Of a DNA stretch of 64,000 bases, positions 34,308 through 46,480 are shown in pieces. The stretch lies in contig DATKML010000023.1 of the NCBI GenBank assembly GCA_035541875.1, positions 186,001 through 250,000 of the forward strand, given 5' to 3'. How positions within the stretch are numbered: the stretch's first letter is position 1; each line of letters begins with the position of its first letter. Made by a program: the position numbers and the translations under genes. The notes under the pieces were generated by a model. It made no database searches. It saw only the letters and a list, made by a program, of their open reading frames with translations, and was not told the DNA's origin. Origin of the DNA: JAJPHI01 sp035541875. Lineage in GTDB: Bacteria > Desulfobacterota > Binatia > Binatales > Binataceae.

Positions 34308-36758
34308 CTAATCTGACGGCGCCGGAACCGATGACGGCTCCAGGTGCCAGATTTCGCGGGCGTATTCGCGGATAGTCCGATCGCTGGAGAAGCGACCAAT
34401 CCGTGCGACGTTGAGAATCGCCTTTTTCGTCCACGATCGGCGGCCGGCATACTCGCGCGACGCTTGATTCTGGGTCTCCAGATACGAGGCAAAATCCGCC
34501 AGCACGAAATAATCGTCGCGTTCGAGCAATACGTCGCGCACCCATCGGAAGAGTTCCGGCTCTCCCGGTGAGAAGCGCCCAGATGCGAGCTCATCGAGTA
34601 CCCGCCCGATGCGCGAATCCGATTCGTAGTATTCGCGCGGGCGATAGGCTCCACGCGCCACCAGATCTTCGATCTCGGGCGACGTGAGTCCGAAAACGAA
34701 CATATTCTCAGCGCCGACGGCGTCACGAATTTCGATATTCGCACCGTCGAGCGTGCCGATCGTCAGCGCCCCGTTCATTGCGAACTTCATGTTCCCGGTA
34801 CCCGAGGCCTCGCGACCGGCCGTCGAGATTTGCTCCGACAGATCGGCCGCCGGGATAATCCGTTCAGCGAGCGATACGCGATAATCGGGCACGAAGGCGA
34901 CCTTCAACATCCCGTGCGTACGCCCATCATTGTTGATGACGCTCGCAATATTGTTGATGAGCTTGATCGTCATCTTCGCCGCCCAGTAGCCGGGGGCAGC
35001 TTTACCCGCCATCAGGTAGGTGCGCGGCACGATCGGTTCGACGCCGTCGTCGACGATCGTGAGGTATTGATGCATGATTCCGAGCGCCATCAACAGCTGA
35101 CGCTTGTACTCATGGATTCGCTTGGCCTGAACATCGAAAAGCGACTCCGGATCGAGATCGATCGCGAGCAAACGATGGATCGTCGTACCCAACCGCTCCT
35201 TATTGGCGCGCTTAATCGCCGCGAACTCCGCGTGAAAACCTTCGTCTTCGGCAAAAGCCTCAATCTGTTTCAGCCCGTCGAGTCCGGTAATCCAATCGTC
35301 GCCGATAGTCCGCTTAAGAAGCGAGGCAAGCCCCGGATTCGCCATCAGCAGCCATCGCCGCTGCGTGACTCCATTGGTCTTATTGTTGAAGCGCTCGGGC
35401 CAGAGATCGTAAAACTCGGGCACCAGGCGCGTCTTCACCAATTCCGAGTGAAGCTCCGAAACGCCGTTGATCGAGTGGCTGCCGATAATCGCCAGATGTG
35501 CCATCCGAATTTCGCCGCCGTTGTTGTCGTCGACGATCGAAACCCGGCGCAGCTTCTCCGCATCGCCATCCCATCGGACTGAAGCTTCAGTCAAAAAGCG
35601 CTGATTAATCTCGAGGATAATCTGGAGATGGCGCGGGAGAACATGCTCGAGCATCCCTATCGGCCAACGCTCCAGCGCTTCGGGGAGCAGCGTATGATTA
35701 GTGAAGGCGATCGTCTCGCGCGTCACTTCCCAGGCGGTCTCCCAGACAAAGGCGTGTTCATCGACCAGCAGGCGCATCAGTTCCGCCACGGCGAGCGCCG
35801 GATGCGTGTCGTTGAGCTGGATTGCAACCTTTGAGGCGAAATCGCGCAGATCGTCCCCGCGCCGCATGTAACCGCGCAGAATATCGCGCAGCGCACAGGC
35901 CACGAAAAAGTATTCTTGCAGGAGACGCAGTTCGCGCCCCGCCCTTACCTGGTCCGAAGGATAGAGGACCTTGGAGAGGGTTTCCGAAAGGATCTTCTGA
36001 TCGACGGCTTTCACGTAGTCGCCGGAATTGAAAATCCGGATATCGAATTCGTTTGAGGCCCGCGCGGCAAAGAGCCGGACGTAGTTCACAACCCCGTCGC
36101 CATAGCCCGCGATCGGCAGATCGGACGGAACCCCGACCAGGAAGCGCTGATCGACCCATCGCGGGCGATACTTGCCATTAGGGAGCGTGCGATGCTCGAT
36201 TCGCCCGTATACAGGAATCATGCACGATTCTTCGGGTCGCGGGATTAGCCACGGCGAGGTCTCGCGCTGCCATGCATCGGGCTGTTCAACCTGATGGCCG
36301 TCACGAATCTCTTGGCGAAAGAGGCCAAATTCGTAATTGATCCCGTAGCCGTAACCGGGCATCCCCAACGTCGCCATCGAGTCGAGAAAGCAGGCCGCCA
36401 GCCGTCCCAAGCCGCCGTTGCCCAAGGCAGCGTCGGGTTCTTCGTCGAGCAGGGTTTGCAGATCGACCCCGCGCTCGGCCAGAAAGTAACGGCACTCCTC
36501 CAGAATCCCCAGGTTATGGAGATTGTTCTCGAGCGACCGACCAATCAGAAACTCAAGTGATAGGTAGTACAGCCGCTTGGCGTCCTTGCGCGTGGCCTTG
36601 GCGTTGGATTCCAACATCCGATGGACCAGCAGGTCGCGCACCGCCATCGCGGTCGCGGTGTACCAATCGTGTTTGCGCAACTCCGCACGTGGTTTGGCCA
36701 GAGTAAAGTGCAGATGATGCTCGATCAGGGATGCTAACAACGGCGAATCCTGGCTCAC
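34308..36758 (-). CDS. glgP: Glycogen/starch phosphorylase
   Basis: 816 residues, a full-length GT35 enzyme that releases glucose 1-phosphate from alpha-1,4 glucans. The pyridoxal-phosphate site EASGTGNMKFAMNGALTIGT (about residues 650-670) and the phosphate-handling NDTHPALAVAELMRLL and YEFGLFRQEIRDG segments are present. It is alone, with no glgA/B/C nearby, but fits the storage-polymer theme with phaC. It ends 70 bases before the Dyp gene. Start ATG 36758; a 265-base region to the divergent glycerate kinase holds the promoter. Confidence 0.96.
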   Translation of the reverse strand: MSQDSPLLASLIEHHLHFTLAKPRAELRKHDWYTATAMAVRDLLVHRMLESNAKATRKDAKRLYYLSLEFLIGRSLENNLHNLGILEECRYFLAERGVDLQTLLDEEPDAALGNGGLGRLAACFLDSMATLGMPGYGYGINYEFGLFRQEIRDGHQVEQPDAWQRETSPWLIPRPEESCMIPVYGRIEHRTLPNGKYRPRWVDQRFLVGVPSDLPIAGYGDGVVNYVRLFAARASNEFDIRIFNSGDYVKAVDQKILSETLSKVLYPSDQVRAGRELRLLQEYFFVACALRDILRGYMRRGDDLRDFASKVAIQLNDTHPALAVAELMRLLVDEHAFVWETAWEVTRETIAFTNHTLLPEALERWPIGMLEHVLPRHLQIILEINQRFLTEASVRWDGDAEKLRRVSIVDDNNGGEIRMAHLAIIGSHSINGVSELHSELVKTRLVPEFYDLWPERFNNKTNGVTQRRWLLMANPGLASLLKRTIGDDWITGLDGLKQIEAFAEDEGFHAEFAAIKRANKERLGTTIHRLLAIDLDPESLFDVQAKRIHEYKRQLLMALGIMHQYLTIVDDGVEPIVPRTYLMAGKAAPGYWAAKMTIKLINNIASVINNDGRTHGMLKVAFVPDYRVSLAERIIPAADLSEQISTAGREASGTGNMKFAMNGALTIGTLDGANIEIRDAVGAENMFVFGLTSPEIEDLVARGAYRPREYYESDSRIGRVLDELASGRFSPGEPELFRWVRDVLLERDDYFVLADFASYLETQNQASREYAGRRSWTKKAILNVARIGRFSSDRTIREYAREIWHLEPSSVPAPSD

Positions 36759-37023
36759 AGCGGACAGAGTTCCCCCTCTTCAATCACCGTTGAACGCAAC
36801 AACCGATCCAGCGCCATTCCACGATCGCTAGAGAGATTCATTAATGAGTTTATAGTAGCAATAAGGACTTAATTTGCCTAGTGTTATTCAAGCAGCGTCA
36901 TGCGGGCCTAGCCTCGATTGACTGATTTTTGAGCATCTCTAACGTCAATCGTACACTCCGCGATCAACCGCTTGAAGCAGGCCCGATTGAAGCATCCTGC
37001 AACAGTGCTCAATATGTACTGCG

Positions 37024-38358
37024 ATGAGCCGACCGATCACCGCTTCCCGTGCACGCTCCGACCTCATCCGGATTTTCGCCAGTGCCGTCGCATCGGTCGA
37101 CCCTCGACGCGTCGTTGCGCGGGCGCTCAGTGGCTCGATTCCGGACCACTCGGAAATCAAAGCGCTCCTTGAGGAAGCTCCCCGGATTAAGGTTCTCGCG
37201 GTCGGTAAGGCGGCGATCGGGATGGCGACCCAAGCGCGAACGGGGCTTGGGCCGCGAATCACAGGTGGTTTAATTATCTCTCCGGCTCCGCTGGGAGGGA
37301 CTTCTCTTCCGGCCGGATTTCGCCAAATTACCGCTTCCCATCCTCTACCCGATGCGTCATCGGAGGAGGCGGGTCGCGCAGCACTGGATTTGGCTGACCG
37401 AGTTGAAGACAGCGAGATACTGCTCTTCCTGCTCAGCGGAGGCGCGTCCGCCTTGATGTGTGCTCCTGCGGAGGGGATCGGGCTGGCCGACAAGATAGCG
37501 GTAACCTCGTCGCTGATGCGCTCCGGCGCTTCGATTCGCGAAATCAACACCGTCCGTAAGCATCTGTCGGCCATCAAAGGCGGCGGCTTGCTTCGAAGGC
37601 TGAATGGCTCGTCGCGGATGCTAAGTCTTATCCTTTCAGATGTCCCCGGCGACGATCTCGCCACGATCGGATCAGGGCCAACGGTCGCCGATCCGACCAG
37701 CTTCGTCGACGCGATCGGCGTGCTGAAGCGGCGGAAACTCTGGGGACGTACTCCCGAGGCGGTGCGCGAGCGACTCGAACGCGGCAACGCCGGCGAACTC
37801 GCAGAGACCTTGAAGAGCGGCGATCCCGCCGCAGGACGCGTCATCAACGCGATTATCGGCAACAATGCTACTGCGCAGGATGTGGCTACAGAGGCTGCAC
37901 GTGCTCTCGGTTACACAGTCGAGCGATGGGGCAATTTAAACCGCGATGCGGAGACGGTCGGGCGCGATTTCGCCACCTATATCGGCGGAATCACGGAGGA
38001 ACGTGTCTGCGTGATCGCTGGTGGCGAACCTGTCGTAACCGTGAGAGGTAGCGGTCGGGGCGGACGGGCGCAGCATTGCGCGCTTGCTACGGCGATCGGG
38101 CTCGATTCCGGTAATCGCGACGCTCGGATCTGCGCGCTCTTCGCGGGGACCGACGGTATCGATGGTCCGACCGACGCGGCCGGAGCGATCATCAGTCCGG
38201 CGACAGTCGAGCGTGGACGCGAGGCCAAGCTCGACGCGGCAACGACTCTCGCGCACAACGATGCTTATCCTTATTTCAAAGGATTAGGCGATTTGCTTGT
38301 CACGGGACCGACTGGCACCAATGTTACGGACCTCTTTATCGGACTGATTAACTACTGA
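37024..38358 (+). CDS. Glycerate 2-kinase (GckA/MOFRL family)
   Basis: 444 residues of the GckA (DUF4147 plus MOFRL) family, which phosphorylates D-glycerate to 2-phosphoglycerate. Visible marks are AVGKAAIGMA, FLLSGGASALMCAP, NTVRKHLSAIKGGGLLR, LSDVPGDDLATIGSGPT in the N-terminal domain and CVIAGGEPVVTVRGSGRGGR with LFAGTDGIDGPTDAAGA in the MOFRL part. The enzyme would feed glycerate from serine, glyoxylate or hydroxypyruvate metabolism into glycolysis. Upstream 265 bases contain an AT-rich stretch but no other gene. Confidence 0.92.
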   Translation: MSRPITASRARSDLIRIFASAVASVDPRRVVARALSGSIPDHSEIKALLEEAPRIKVLAVGKAAIGMATQARTGLGPRITGGLIISPAPLGGTSLPAGFRQITASHPLPDASSEEAGRAALDLADRVEDSEILLFLLSGGASALMCAPAEGIGLADKIAVTSSLMRSGASIREINTVRKHLSAIKGGGLLRRLNGSSRMLSLILSDVPGDDLATIGSGPTVADPTSFVDAIGVLKRRKLWGRTPEAVRERLERGNAGELAETLKSGDPAAGRVINAIIGNNATAQDVATEAARALGYTVERWGNLNRDAETVGRDFATYIGGITEERVCVIAGGEPVVTVRGSGRGGRAQHCALATAIGLDSGNRDARICALFAGTDGIDGPTDAAGAIISPATVERGREAKLDAATTLAHNDAYPYFKGLGDLLVTGPTGTNVTDLFIGLINY

Positions 38359-38458
38359 TTAGAACCAAGCATCAAAGAACCGCGGTATGGATATTGCTGG
38401 CTCCTGATTACGAGAGGAGCGGTGTCAGTTTAGTGCCGCAAAATGGAGTGGATCGGGC

Positions 38459-39526
38459 GTGAGCAGCAACCCAAAGCGTAGAGGTGCAACTAACGGCGTA
38501 CGCGCCGTGACTCTGATTCCCGGCGACGGAATTGGTCCCGAAGTCATAGGTGCGGCGATGGCCGTGCTCGAAGCGACTGGACTCAAAATCGCTTGGGATC
38601 GTCAGGAAGCCGGGGCGACGGCCTTCAAGAAAACAGGCACGCCAGTACCCGACGTTCTGATCAAATCCCTCAAGCGCACCGGCGTTGCTCTCAAGGGACC
38701 ACTTGAGACGCGCGTTGGCGAGGGCTATCGCTCGATTAACGTCTACCTGCGCAAAACCTTCAACCTCTATGCGAACCTGCGCCCGACGCATAGCTTCGAG
38801 GGCGTCCATACGCCTTTTCGCAACGTCGACCTCGTCGTCGTGCGCGAAAACACCGAGGACCTCTACGCCGGAATTGAGCATCAGGTGGCGCCCGGAATCG
38901 TCGAGAGCGTGAAGGTGATAACGGCGCGCGCCTCACGACGTATCGCGCACTTCGCCTTCGACTATGCGCGCCGCAACGGTCGCAAGCTGGTTACCGCGAT
39001 CCATAAGGCCAACATCATGAAGCTCTCCGACGGCCTGTTCCTTAAATGCGCACGGCAGGTCGCCAAGGAGTATCCGGATATCCGCTACGAGGAGCAGATC
39101 GTCGATGCGGCTTGTATGCGGTTGGTGAGCAAGCCGTCGGCTTTCGATGTTCTCCTGCTCGAAAATCTCTACGGCGATATCGTTTCGGATTTGTGCGCCG
39201 GACTCGTCGGCGGACTCGGTGTGGTCCCAGGCGCGAACTATGGCGAGCGCGGCGCGATCTTCGAGGCCGTTCATGGCACGGCACCGGATATCGCGGGCAA
39301 GAATATCGCCAATCCGGTGGCGGCGGTTCTCTCTTCCGCGATGCTCGCGGATTACCTTGGTGATAATCGCGGAGCCGAGCAGATTAGGCGCGCCGTCGGT
39401 GAAGTCCTGCGTGACGGTCGGACGCTTACACCAGACCTTGGCGGCAAGGCTACGACTACCCAGATGACGGTGGCGATTTTGCGCGCGATGGGGGTGCGGG
39501 AGGAGCGTCAGGTCTCGCTCGCCTGA
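38459..39526 (+). CDS. Isocitrate/isopropylmalate dehydrogenase-family enzyme, isocitrate type
   Basis: 355 residues with a GTG start. TLIPGDGIGPEV opens the fold, INVYLRKTFNLYANLRP gives the substrate-binding arginines, VVVRENTEDLYAGIEH and KANIMKLSDGLFL follow, and ENLYGDIVSDL plus VHGTAPDIAGKNIANP complete the metal and cofactor sites. The LYANLRP and ENTEDLYAGIEH stretches favour a NAD-dependent isocitrate dehydrogenase over isopropylmalate dehydrogenase, whose genes would normally sit with leu genes. Aconitase lies 3 kb downstream, in line with a TCA role. The first 15 residues are a basic tail. Confidence 0.9.
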   Translation: MSSNPKRRGATNGVRAVTLIPGDGIGPEVIGAAMAVLEATGLKIAWDRQEAGATAFKKTGTPVPDVLIKSLKRTGVALKGPLETRVGEGYRSINVYLRKTFNLYANLRPTHSFEGVHTPFRNVDLVVVRENTEDLYAGIEHQVAPGIVESVKVITARASRRIAHFAFDYARRNGRKLVTAIHKANIMKLSDGLFLKCARQVAKEYPDIRYEEQIVDAACMRLVSKPSAFDVLLLENLYGDIVSDLCAGLVGGLGVVPGANYGERGAIFEAVHGTAPDIAGKNIANPVAAVLSSAMLADYLGDNRGAEQIRRAVGEVLRDGRTLTPDLGGKATTTQMTVAILRAMGVREERQVSLA

Positions 39527-39576
39527 AACGCTTCGCCGGACTTCCGATCGGCCTGTCGGTTGGTTATTTTCCAAGC

Positions 39577-40179
39577 ATGGCGAACCCACCCACAGCCAAA
39601 GATAGGCCGCGGCTGCCACCCGGACAGACGCTTGTTAGCGATTTCCCGGTCCTGAGCTACGGCCCAACTCCGCGCTTCAATCCCGCCAAGTGGGATTTCC
39701 ACGTGATGGGTTTGGTCGAGCGGACACTGCGCTTCACATGGGAGGAGTTCAAAGCTCTGCCCGCGGTCAGCCAGGTAGCCGATTTTCATTGTGTCACTTC
39801 GTGGTCTCGCTACGACAATAAGTGGGACGGGATCCCGACACGCTTCTTCGCCGAGCAGGCGGCCGTCAAACCCGAGGCCAAGTTCGTCTTTATTCTTTGC
39901 GACGGCGGGTACACCACCAATCTGCCGCTCGACGAGTTTCTCGATAACGACGCGATGTTCGCGTTGCGTCACGACGGCAAGAACCTCGAACCCGATCACG
40001 GCTACCCCGTGCGACTGGTCGTGCCGAAGCTCTATGCATGGAAGAGCGCGAAGTGGGTGCGGGCAATCGAGTTCACCGCCAAGGATAGACGCGGCTTCTG
40101 GGAGGTTCGTGGCTATCACAACCACGGCGATCCCTGGACCGAAGAGCGCTATTCCTACCAGGAAGAGTCCGACGAGTGA
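39577..40179 (+). CDS. Sulfite-oxidase-like molybdopterin oxidoreductase
   Basis: 200 residues, a compact molybdopterin-binding domain of the sulfite oxidase/YedY family. The pyranopterin-coordinating Cys is in VADFHCVTSWSRYD (about residue 72), and LVERTLRFTWEEFKALP and YHNHGDPWTEERY are typical. It lacks the Tat signal of the periplasmic MsrP and the C-terminal dimerisation domain of eukaryotic sulfite oxidase, so it belongs to the small cytoplasmic COG2041 group. Substrate is unknown. It begins 50 bases after the isocitrate-type dehydrogenase. Confidence 0.88.
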   Translation: MANPPTAKDRPRLPPGQTLVSDFPVLSYGPTPRFNPAKWDFHVMGLVERTLRFTWEEFKALPAVSQVADFHCVTSWSRYDNKWDGIPTRFFAEQAAVKPEAKFVFILCDGGYTTNLPLDEFLDNDAMFALRHDGKNLEPDHGYPVRLVVPKLYAWKSAKWVRAIEFTAKDRRGFWEVRGYHNHGDPWTEERYSYQEESDE

Positions 40180-40227
40180 CGCGCGGTCAGCGCGGCTAGC
40201 CCGTCGGCACGGCGTGAGCGCGATGGC

Positions 40228-41865
40228 GTGAGTTCCACCGACGATCGCCTCGCCTGTCAAACTCTGGATCGCGCCGCGATCCTCGAGCGCCTGCGTTTCG
40301 AATCTTTCGACCTCGCGATTATCGGCGGCGGTATCAACGGTGCCGCAATCGCCCGTGACGCTGCGCTCCGCGGCCTGCGTGTGGCGCTGGTCGACAAGGG
40401 CGATTTTGCGAACGCTACATCGTCTCGCTCTTCGAAGCTGATTCACGGGGGGCTCCGCTACCTGCCGCAGGGACAAATCGGGATGGTCTTCAAAGCGCTA
40501 CGCGAACGCGAGCGTCTCCGCCATCTCGCGGCGCCTCATCTGGTCTCTCCGATTCGCTTCCTGCTCCCCTTCTATCGCCGACGACGGCCAGGTCGTCTCG
40601 CCTTGATTGCTGGACTCACACTGTATGACTGGATGGCGCGAACACCGCGAGCCGAACGCCACCATCTGATGACCTCGGCGCATATCCAGGAGATTGAACC
40701 GGGGTTGCGCGCGGAAGGTTTGGTCGGCGGTGCGACCTATATCGACGGACGGGGTGACGACGCGCGAATCACAATCGAAAATCTGCTCGACGCGTCGTAC
40801 AACGGCGCAGCGATTCTCAACTACGCAGCCGTTGAAGCCTTCACGCGTTCAGGAACCGCGTTGAACGGGATGGTCGTTCGAGACCTGGAGCAGGACGCAC
40901 CGTTCGAAGTCCGGGCACGCCTGATGATCAACGCTGCGGGACCATGGGTCGATGATATGCGCCGGCTCGACCATCCCTCATCGCCACCCTGCGCTCGACT
41001 GACCAAGGGAATCCATATCGTCGTCGCGAAGGAACGTCTCCCTGTTCGGGAGGCTCTGGTCCTGACCGATCATAGCGGTCGGATTATCTTCGTGATGCCG
41101 CATGGAGGCCACGTCCTTATCGGCACTACCGACACCGACTTTACTGGGGATCGCGAGCATCTGATGGTCGAGACGGAGGAAATTGAATACCTGCTTGGTG
41201 TCGTTGAAGACGCCCTACCCGATTTTCGTTTGAGCACCGCCGACGTGGTTGCCGCGTTCGCAGGACTCCGCGTATTGCCACGTGCAGAAGGAGACCTGCG
41301 ACCTTCGTCGGTGCCGCGCGAGGAGTTGGTTATCGAGAGTACCTCCGGTCTCATCTCGATCGCGGGCGGCAAGCTCACCACCCATCGTGCGATAGCCGAG
41401 AATGTCGTCGATAGCGCCGTTGCGCGGCTCGCGATCAACGCCCTGCCCTGCGTCACCACGTCGATACCGCTGCCGGGAGCACGAGCCTCAAAAAGCGGAG
41501 ATGCGGCCCTGCGTGCGCTCCCGCAATTTGCACGCGACGTGCTCAAGAGTCGCTATGGAAATCGCGCCGGAATAGTCGCTGCGATCGCATCTAGCGACCT
41601 CTCCCTGACGCGACCGCTTTCCGTCGACGCCCCGGCGATTGGCGCTGAAGTCATCTTCGCCGTGCGCCTTGAGATGGCCCGCTCTGTGGGTGATTTCCTG
41701 ATTCGTCGTACGGCGATGACATGGCGCGCACCACAGGCCGCGTTAACGGCAGGCCCAGCCGTAGCCCATCTGATGGCCGCTGAGCTGCGCTGGTCGTCGG
41801 AACGAGAAGCAAGGGAACTGGAGCGCTTCAGACTCGAGTCGAAACCTCTCCTACGTTCGGAGTGA
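40228..41865 (+). CDS. glpD: Aerobic glycerol-3-phosphate dehydrogenase
   Basis: 545 residues starting at GTG 40228. The FAD-binding GGGINGAAIARDAALRGLRV opens the protein, followed by SSRSSKLIHGGLRYL, RPSSVPREELV and ISIAGGKLTTHRA, all FAD-dependent glycerol-3-phosphate dehydrogenase motifs. It oxidises sn-glycerol-3-phosphate to dihydroxyacetone phosphate with electrons going to quinone. No glpK or glpF is adjacent. It ends seven bases before the stop of the convergent DUF4337 gene. Confidence 0.94.
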   Translation: MSSTDDRLACQTLDRAAILERLRFESFDLAIIGGGINGAAIARDAALRGLRVALVDKGDFANATSSRSSKLIHGGLRYLPQGQIGMVFKALRERERLRHLAAPHLVSPIRFLLPFYRRRRPGRLALIAGLTLYDWMARTPRAERHHLMTSAHIQEIEPGLRAEGLVGGATYIDGRGDDARITIENLLDASYNGAAILNYAAVEAFTRSGTALNGMVVRDLEQDAPFEVRARLMINAAGPWVDDMRRLDHPSSPPCARLTKGIHIVVAKERLPVREALVLTDHSGRIIFVMPHGGHVLIGTTDTDFTGDREHLMVETEEIEYLLGVVEDALPDFRLSTADVVAAFAGLRVLPRAEGDLRPSSVPREELVIESTSGLISIAGGKLTTHRAIAENVVDSAVARLAINALPCVTTSIPLPGARASKSGDAALRALPQFARDVLKSRYGNRAGIVAAIASSDLSLTRPLSVDAPAIGAEVIFAVRLEMARSVGDFLIRRTAMTWRAPQAALTAGPAVAHLMAAELRWSSEREARELERFRLESKPLLRSE

Positions 41866-41872
41866 AGGGGAC

Positions 41873-42457
41873 TCACAGGAAAGTCGTCAGAAAAAGTCCG
41901 CCGCCACCGAGTCCAACTACGACCGATATCAACCAGATCAGCCGCGTCTTCGTCAGCGCGGCGATTGCCGCCAGCGCTATCGCCACCTGAAACAGCGCGA
42001 CGCTGTTGGCGAATCGATGGTGCTGATGAAGCAGGTGGGTCGCTTCCTCGGACTTGCGATCGCGTTCGGCCTCCTTCTGCTTCGCATCCTCCGCGATGGC
42101 CTTCTGCTCAGCCGCGTAACGGCTCTGCTCAGCCGCCAATTCCGGTGGTGCAGCCTTGCCGGCGGCAGCCCAGATAGCGGCCGTAGAAGCCTGAATCGCG
42201 GCCTTGATCCCCTTGGCTTGATAGTCCGTCCAAAGATCGGAGGCCTGATTTTGCAATTGATTCGACTCCGCCTTCAAAACCAAGGCCTCATTGATACTCC
42301 CGCCCGCCATCAACGCGGAAACCGCCGCGAGGGCCGCAAAGAGCGCCGTCGTGAGAGCGATCGCTCTCAGGAGTCCTCGGCCTTCCCGTTCGCTTTCTCT
42401 TTCTTCTTCGAGTTCATCGCGAAGTTCCGCGTTTTCGACTTCCGGCTCTTCGGGCAT
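41873..42457 (-). CDS. DUF4337-type membrane protein
   Basis: 194 residues. An acidic, highly charged N-terminus (to about residue 27) precedes a membrane helix (about 30-50), a long coiled-coil-like stretch rich in Ala, Glu and Lys (about 55-145, LQNQASDLWTDYQAKGIKA), then two helices near the C-terminus (about 152-190). This order is that of DUF4337, found in many bacteria with unknown function. It is transcribed away from aconitase, across a 214-base region. Confidence 0.82.
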   Translation of the reverse strand: MPEEPEVENAELRDELEEERESEREGRGLLRAIALTTALFAALAAVSALMAGGSINEALVLKAESNQLQNQASDLWTDYQAKGIKAAIQASTAAIWAAAGKAAPPELAAEQSRYAAEQKAIAEDAKQKEAERDRKSEEATHLLHQHHRFANSVALFQVAIALAAIAALTKTRLIWLISVVVGLGGGGLFLTTFL

Positions 42458-42554
42458 GACGGCTCCTCCTGTGGCCTGACGCTTCGTTCTTGCAAATTCG
42501 CTACTTTAGTCTGATGCGGAAAGCGCGCGAAGGCGCTCCCGCGGTGCCGAATAA

Positions 42555-42584
42555 TGCTCGATCAGCTTTAGGTCTGATCGAGCA
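42555..42584. promoter_or_regulatory. Perfect hairpin/operator upstream of aconitase
   Basis: Perfect 11-base arms TGCTCGATCAG and CTGATCGAGCA around an 8-base loop, ending 87 bases before the acnA ATG at 42672. No T tract follows, so it is not a terminator. A TATCTT sequence near 42590 could be a -10 box whose -35 falls within the loop, so the palindrome may be an operator; it could also be an RNA stem in the leader. The regulator is not identified. Confidence 0.4.
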
Positions 42585-42671
42585 CACGCTATCTTGTTCG
42601 GCGTAAAATTCAGTTCGACTGAGCTACCCTCGGGCGGTCCCGAAGGCAAATTTGAGAGAAACGGCGGAATC

Positions 42672-45344
<2,673 letters not shown>

Positions 45345-45359
45345 AAGCGACGATCAGCA

Positions 45360-45397
45360 AAAAAGGCTGGCAGTGCTCACGCATCGTCAGCCTTTTT
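45360..45397. terminator. Rho-independent terminator between acnA and the convergent phosphotransferase gene
   Basis: AAAAAGGCTG (45360-45369) and CAGCCTTTTT (45388-45397) pair perfectly, leaving an 18-base loop. The A and T runs on the two sides make it usable from both strands: it follows the acnA stop (45344) on the plus strand and the phosphotransferase stop (45410) on the minus strand. Confidence 0.85.
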
Positions 45398-45409
45398 CTA
45401 CTTCCCGGA

Positions 45410-46480
45410 TCAACGTGGCGACGGGATGCTTACGGAGACGCCGACCTTGCGCGCCGTGTAGCGCGAGAGCAAGCGCACGACTCCAGGGGTGACGTTCGCG
45501 ATCGCCTCTGGACGAAAGCCGACGGCTTCCGGACCCTGCGCCACCATCATCCCGAACATCGAGAGTCGCTGCAGAGCCGCCACACCTTGGCAGTAGCGGA
45601 ACCGCGCCAGCTCCATCGGCGCCATCGCGTGGTAGAGCGGCACGTAAAGCGCATTGAAGACAGCGCGTAACGAGTTGCCGATCGCGTTATCACGCATCCA
45701 TCGCGGATGGTCCATCGCGCTCGTCGCGAGAATGATCGACGTCGTTGCCGCGCACAAATGTCGGTCGCCACGATCCGCACTTACCCAATCAATCACGCCT
45801 TTCACTCGCAAACCCGAGACGATCACGTTCTGCGGATGGTAATCCAGATGGACGATCGAGTCAGGGGCCTCTTTGAATTGCGCCGCCTGCTCTTGTAGAG
45901 CACGATGAGCCTCGCGGAGCCCCGGCAGCGGACCTTCTTCGATACGATCGGCGATCACATCGAGGATGCGCTCCGGGAGCGAAACCCCTTTTGCCGAGCG
46001 CGGCGATAGGTGGGCGCGCTGCACCCCTTCGAAGTTGAGTCGGTTACTCGCCATCCGATGGAGACGCACCTGCGCTGCGACAAACGCGGTGAAACCGAGC
46101 GAGAAATTCTTGAAGGCTGAAATGAAACTGCGGGTCGAGAAAAGCGGTCCTCCGGCGACCCGCTCCATAATCAGGAACGGGACTCCCAGCGCTTCGGGAT
46201 CGGCCTCGAACGATAGCGGCCCTGGGACCGGATAGCCCGCCTCGGCCAATGCCGACATCGTGCGATATTCGCGTCGGCTCTTGGTGACCGCTTCAGTCCC
46301 TTCGTAACATCGCAAGACAAGCGGCGTGCCCTCAGAGATACCTCGGAGCTTTTCGCACAGGCTCGGCAGCGTGAATCCGAAGACAGCGGTCTCCCATCCG
46401 CTCGCGAGAACGCCGAAGCGAGTTAGCGGGACTCCCAGGTATGCCGAGAGGCGGCGCTCTACCTCAGGCGCATCGATCAC
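45410..46480 (-). CDS. Aminoglycoside-phosphotransferase (APH)-family protein
   Basis: 356 residues. The kinase-like core has a substrate loop VLRCYEGTEAVTKSRREYRTM near the N-terminus, the catalytic Brenner motif SIVHLDYHPQN (about residues 216-226) and the metal-binding IDWVSADRGDRHL. This fold covers aminoglycoside, choline and homoserine kinases and many of unknown substrate, so no resistance role is implied. Its ATG overlaps the stop of the EmrA-type gene by one base (TAATG), so it is translationally coupled to it. It ends at a shared terminator. Confidence 0.85.
   Translation of the reverse strand: MIDAPEVERRLSAYLGVPLTRFGVLASGWETAVFGFTLPSLCEKLRGISEGTPLVLRCYEGTEAVTKSRREYRTMSALAEAGYPVPGPLSFEADPEALGVPFLIMERVAGGPLFSTRSFISAFKNFSLGFTAFVAAQVRLHRMASNRLNFEGVQRAHLSPRSAKGVSLPERILDVIADRIEEGPLPGLREAHRALQEQAAQFKEAPDSIVHLDYHPQNVIVSGLRVKGVIDWVSADRGDRHLCAATTSIILATSAMDHPRWMRDNAIGNSLRAVFNALYVPLYHAMAPMELARFRYCQGVAALQRLSMFGMMVAQGPEAVGFRPEAIANVTPGVVRLLSRYTARKVGVSVSIPSPR

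Noticed and set aside
34238..34744. N-terminal extension of the Dyp-type peroxidase
   Set aside because: It runs into glycogen phosphorylase, the encoded residues do not fit the family, and ATG 34237 has a good ribosome-binding site.
39508..40476. A 322-codon minus-strand open frame across the sulfite-oxidase-like and glpD genes
   Set aside because: It is antisense to two well-supported genes and matches no family.
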